Part shown: one piece after another, positions 14,750 to 15,730 of the stretch
Layout of the letters: each line of letters starts with the position of its first letter
How positions within the stretch are numbered: position 1 is the first letter of the stretch
Assembly: GCA_902768065.1 (NCBI GenBank)
Contig: CACXJP010000034.1
Location: forward strand, 1 to 15,730
Source of the DNA: an uncultured Erysipelotrichaceae bacterium
GTDB taxonomy: Bacteria > Bacillota_I > Bacilli_A > RF39 > UBA660
DNA: 15,730 nt
Direction: 5' to 3'
The notes under the pieces: generated by a model
Database searches by the model: none
The model's input: the letters and a program-made list of their open reading frames with translations, nothing else
What the model was told of the DNA's origin: nothing
Made by a program: the position numbers and the translations under genes

Positions 14750-15730
14750 ATGGCTAATAATTATGATGCGAAGTCTATAAAAATACTTGAAGGATTAGAA
14801 GCAGTTAGAAAAAGACCTGGTATGTATATTGGTTCTACTGACAAAAGAGGATTACACCATCTTGTATGGGAGATAGTAGACAATTCTGTTGATGAAGCAA
14901 TAAATGGTTATGGAGATTATATTAAAATTATTCTTCATCGTGATGGTTCAGTAAGCGTAGAAGATCATGGACGTGGAGTCCCAACAGGAAAGCACGAATC
15001 AGGTAAATCAACTCCAGAGGTAATATTTACAATATTACATGCTGGTGGAAAATTTGAATCTGATGGATATAAGGTATCAGGTGGTTTGCATGGTGTTGGT
15101 TCAAGCGTTGTAAATGCTTTATCTAAATGGATGGAAGTAACTATAAAAAGAGACAAAGAAGAACACTATATAAGATTTGAAAATGGTGGCCATGTTGCAG
15201 TTCCATTAAAGAAAATTGGTACGACAAATAAAACTGGTACAACAGTAAGATTTATGCCTGATGATGAGATATTTTCAACTACAAAATTCTCATATACAAC
15301 AATATGTGAAAGAATGCAAGAATCAGCATATCTTTTAAAAGGTATTACTATTGAAGTAGTCGATGAAGAAGATGAAAGAGATGCAAAGTTTCATTATGAA
15401 AGAGGAATAGAAGAATATGTAGAAGACCTTAACAAAGGAAAAAACACGCTACATAAAGTTTTAACTTTTGAGGGAGAAAAAGATAAAATAGATGTAGAAA
15501 TATCCCTTCAGTATACTGATACGTATGATGAAAAAATCGTAAGTTTTGTTAATAATGTTAAAACAATAGATGGAGGATCTCACGAAGTAGGATTTAAAAC
15601 AGCTCTAACCCGAGTATTTAATGATTATGCAAAAACAAATGGATTTGTTAAAGGAAATGCTAAAGCTTTTGAAGGAAGCGATGTCCGTGAAGGACTAACA
15701 GCTATTGTTAGTTTAAAGATTCCAGAAGGA
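14750..15730 (+). CDS. parE: DNA topoisomerase IV subunit B (ParE), 3' end outside window
   Basis: The first 327 codons are present and the frame is open at the right edge. This is the ATPase subunit of type IIA topoisomerase, which with ParC decatenates daughter chromosomes. The GHKL ATPase motifs are intact: EIVDNSVDEA (motif N1), VEDHGRGVPTGKH (N2), and the SGGLHGVGSSVVNALS lid region (N3). The transducer domain begins with the strand FVNNVKTIDGGSHEVGF. HHLVWEIVDN and GGSHEVGFKTALTRVFNDYA favour ParE over GyrB by comparison with Bacillota proteins as I recall them, though a GyrB call cannot be fully excluded without the C-terminus. parC would be expected just downstream. Confidence 0.92.
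   Translation, partial: MANNYDAKSIKILEGLEAVRKRPGMYIGSTDKRGLHHLVWEIVDNSVDEAINGYGDYIKIILHRDGSVSVEDHGRGVPTGKHESGKSTPEVIFTILHAGGKFESDGYKVSGGLHGVGSSVVNALSKWMEVTIKRDKEEHYIRFENGGHVAVPLKKIGTTNKTGTTVRFMPDDEIFSTTKFSYTTICERMQESAYLLKGITIEVVDEEDERDAKFHYERGIEEYVEDLNKGKNTLHKVLTFEGEKDKIDVEISLQYTDTYDEKIVSFVNNVKTIDGGSHEVGFKTALTRVFNDYAKTNGFVKGNAKAFEGSDVREGLTAIVSLKIPEG

Noticed and set aside
14965..15156. Minus-strand open frame inside parE
   Set aside because: It overlaps highly conserved ATPase motifs of parE and has no independent coding signal.

Overview
The window is strongly AT-rich, densely packed, and every gene I can support reads on the + strand. All Trp codons are TGG, TGA acts as a stop (end of the gene at 7824), Shine-Dalgarno sites are clear, and terminators are short AT-rich hairpins with T-tracts. 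With a Firmicutes-type parE, a SigE/SigK-like sigma factor and consensus TTGACA/TATAAT promoters, this suggests a low-GC Bacillota or host-associated Bacilli/Mollicutes-like lineage using the standard bacterial code. The lineage is inference; there is no rRNA or other marker to fix it.

Region 1 (1-5302) is one operon of three paralogous proteins built from tandem ~50-residue Myb/SANT-like DNA-binding repeats: at least 5 in the first (cut by the window edge), 13 in the second, and 3+2 in the third. Each carries a shared 'WDSR...EKRK' helix-turn-helix module. The genes are joined by TAATG stop/start overlaps and followed by a sigma-70 family factor, then a perfect 14-bp hairpin terminator. Region 2 (5303-7716) has two separately transcribed genes: an unrecognised 192-aa protein, and a membrane protein with two zinc ribbons and two membrane helices.

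Region 3 (7717-11875) is the most interesting part. Four translationally coupled genes follow a strong promoter whose -10 element lies inside an 8-bp inverted repeat: a U32-peptidase-like TIM-barrel protein with a Cys cluster, a protein-kinase-fold protein, a radical SAM/SPASM enzyme, and an SDH/Clp-class serine protease fused to a 144-residue tail with 15 Tyr-x-Asp triplets. A near-perfect Shine-Dalgarno and an in-frame ATG (11441) sit exactly at the start of the tail, so it may be made both as a protease fusion and as a free peptide. I read this as a candidate RiPP-type system: the tail is the substrate, the SPASM enzyme the maturase (Y-x-D fits the pattern of three-residue cyclophane substrates), the kinase and U32-like protein are accessory modifiers, and the protease is a built-in processing or partner domain. 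No transporter is visible.

Region 4 (11876-13013) is even more AT-rich, with an unrecognised 259-aa protein and a small ORF or gene remnant. Region 5 (13014-15730) holds a DUF3419/methyltransferase-like protein (start corrected to 13014), a four-helix membrane protein, and the first 327 codons of parE running off the right edge. I saw no tRNA, rRNA, CRISPR array or insertion sequence.
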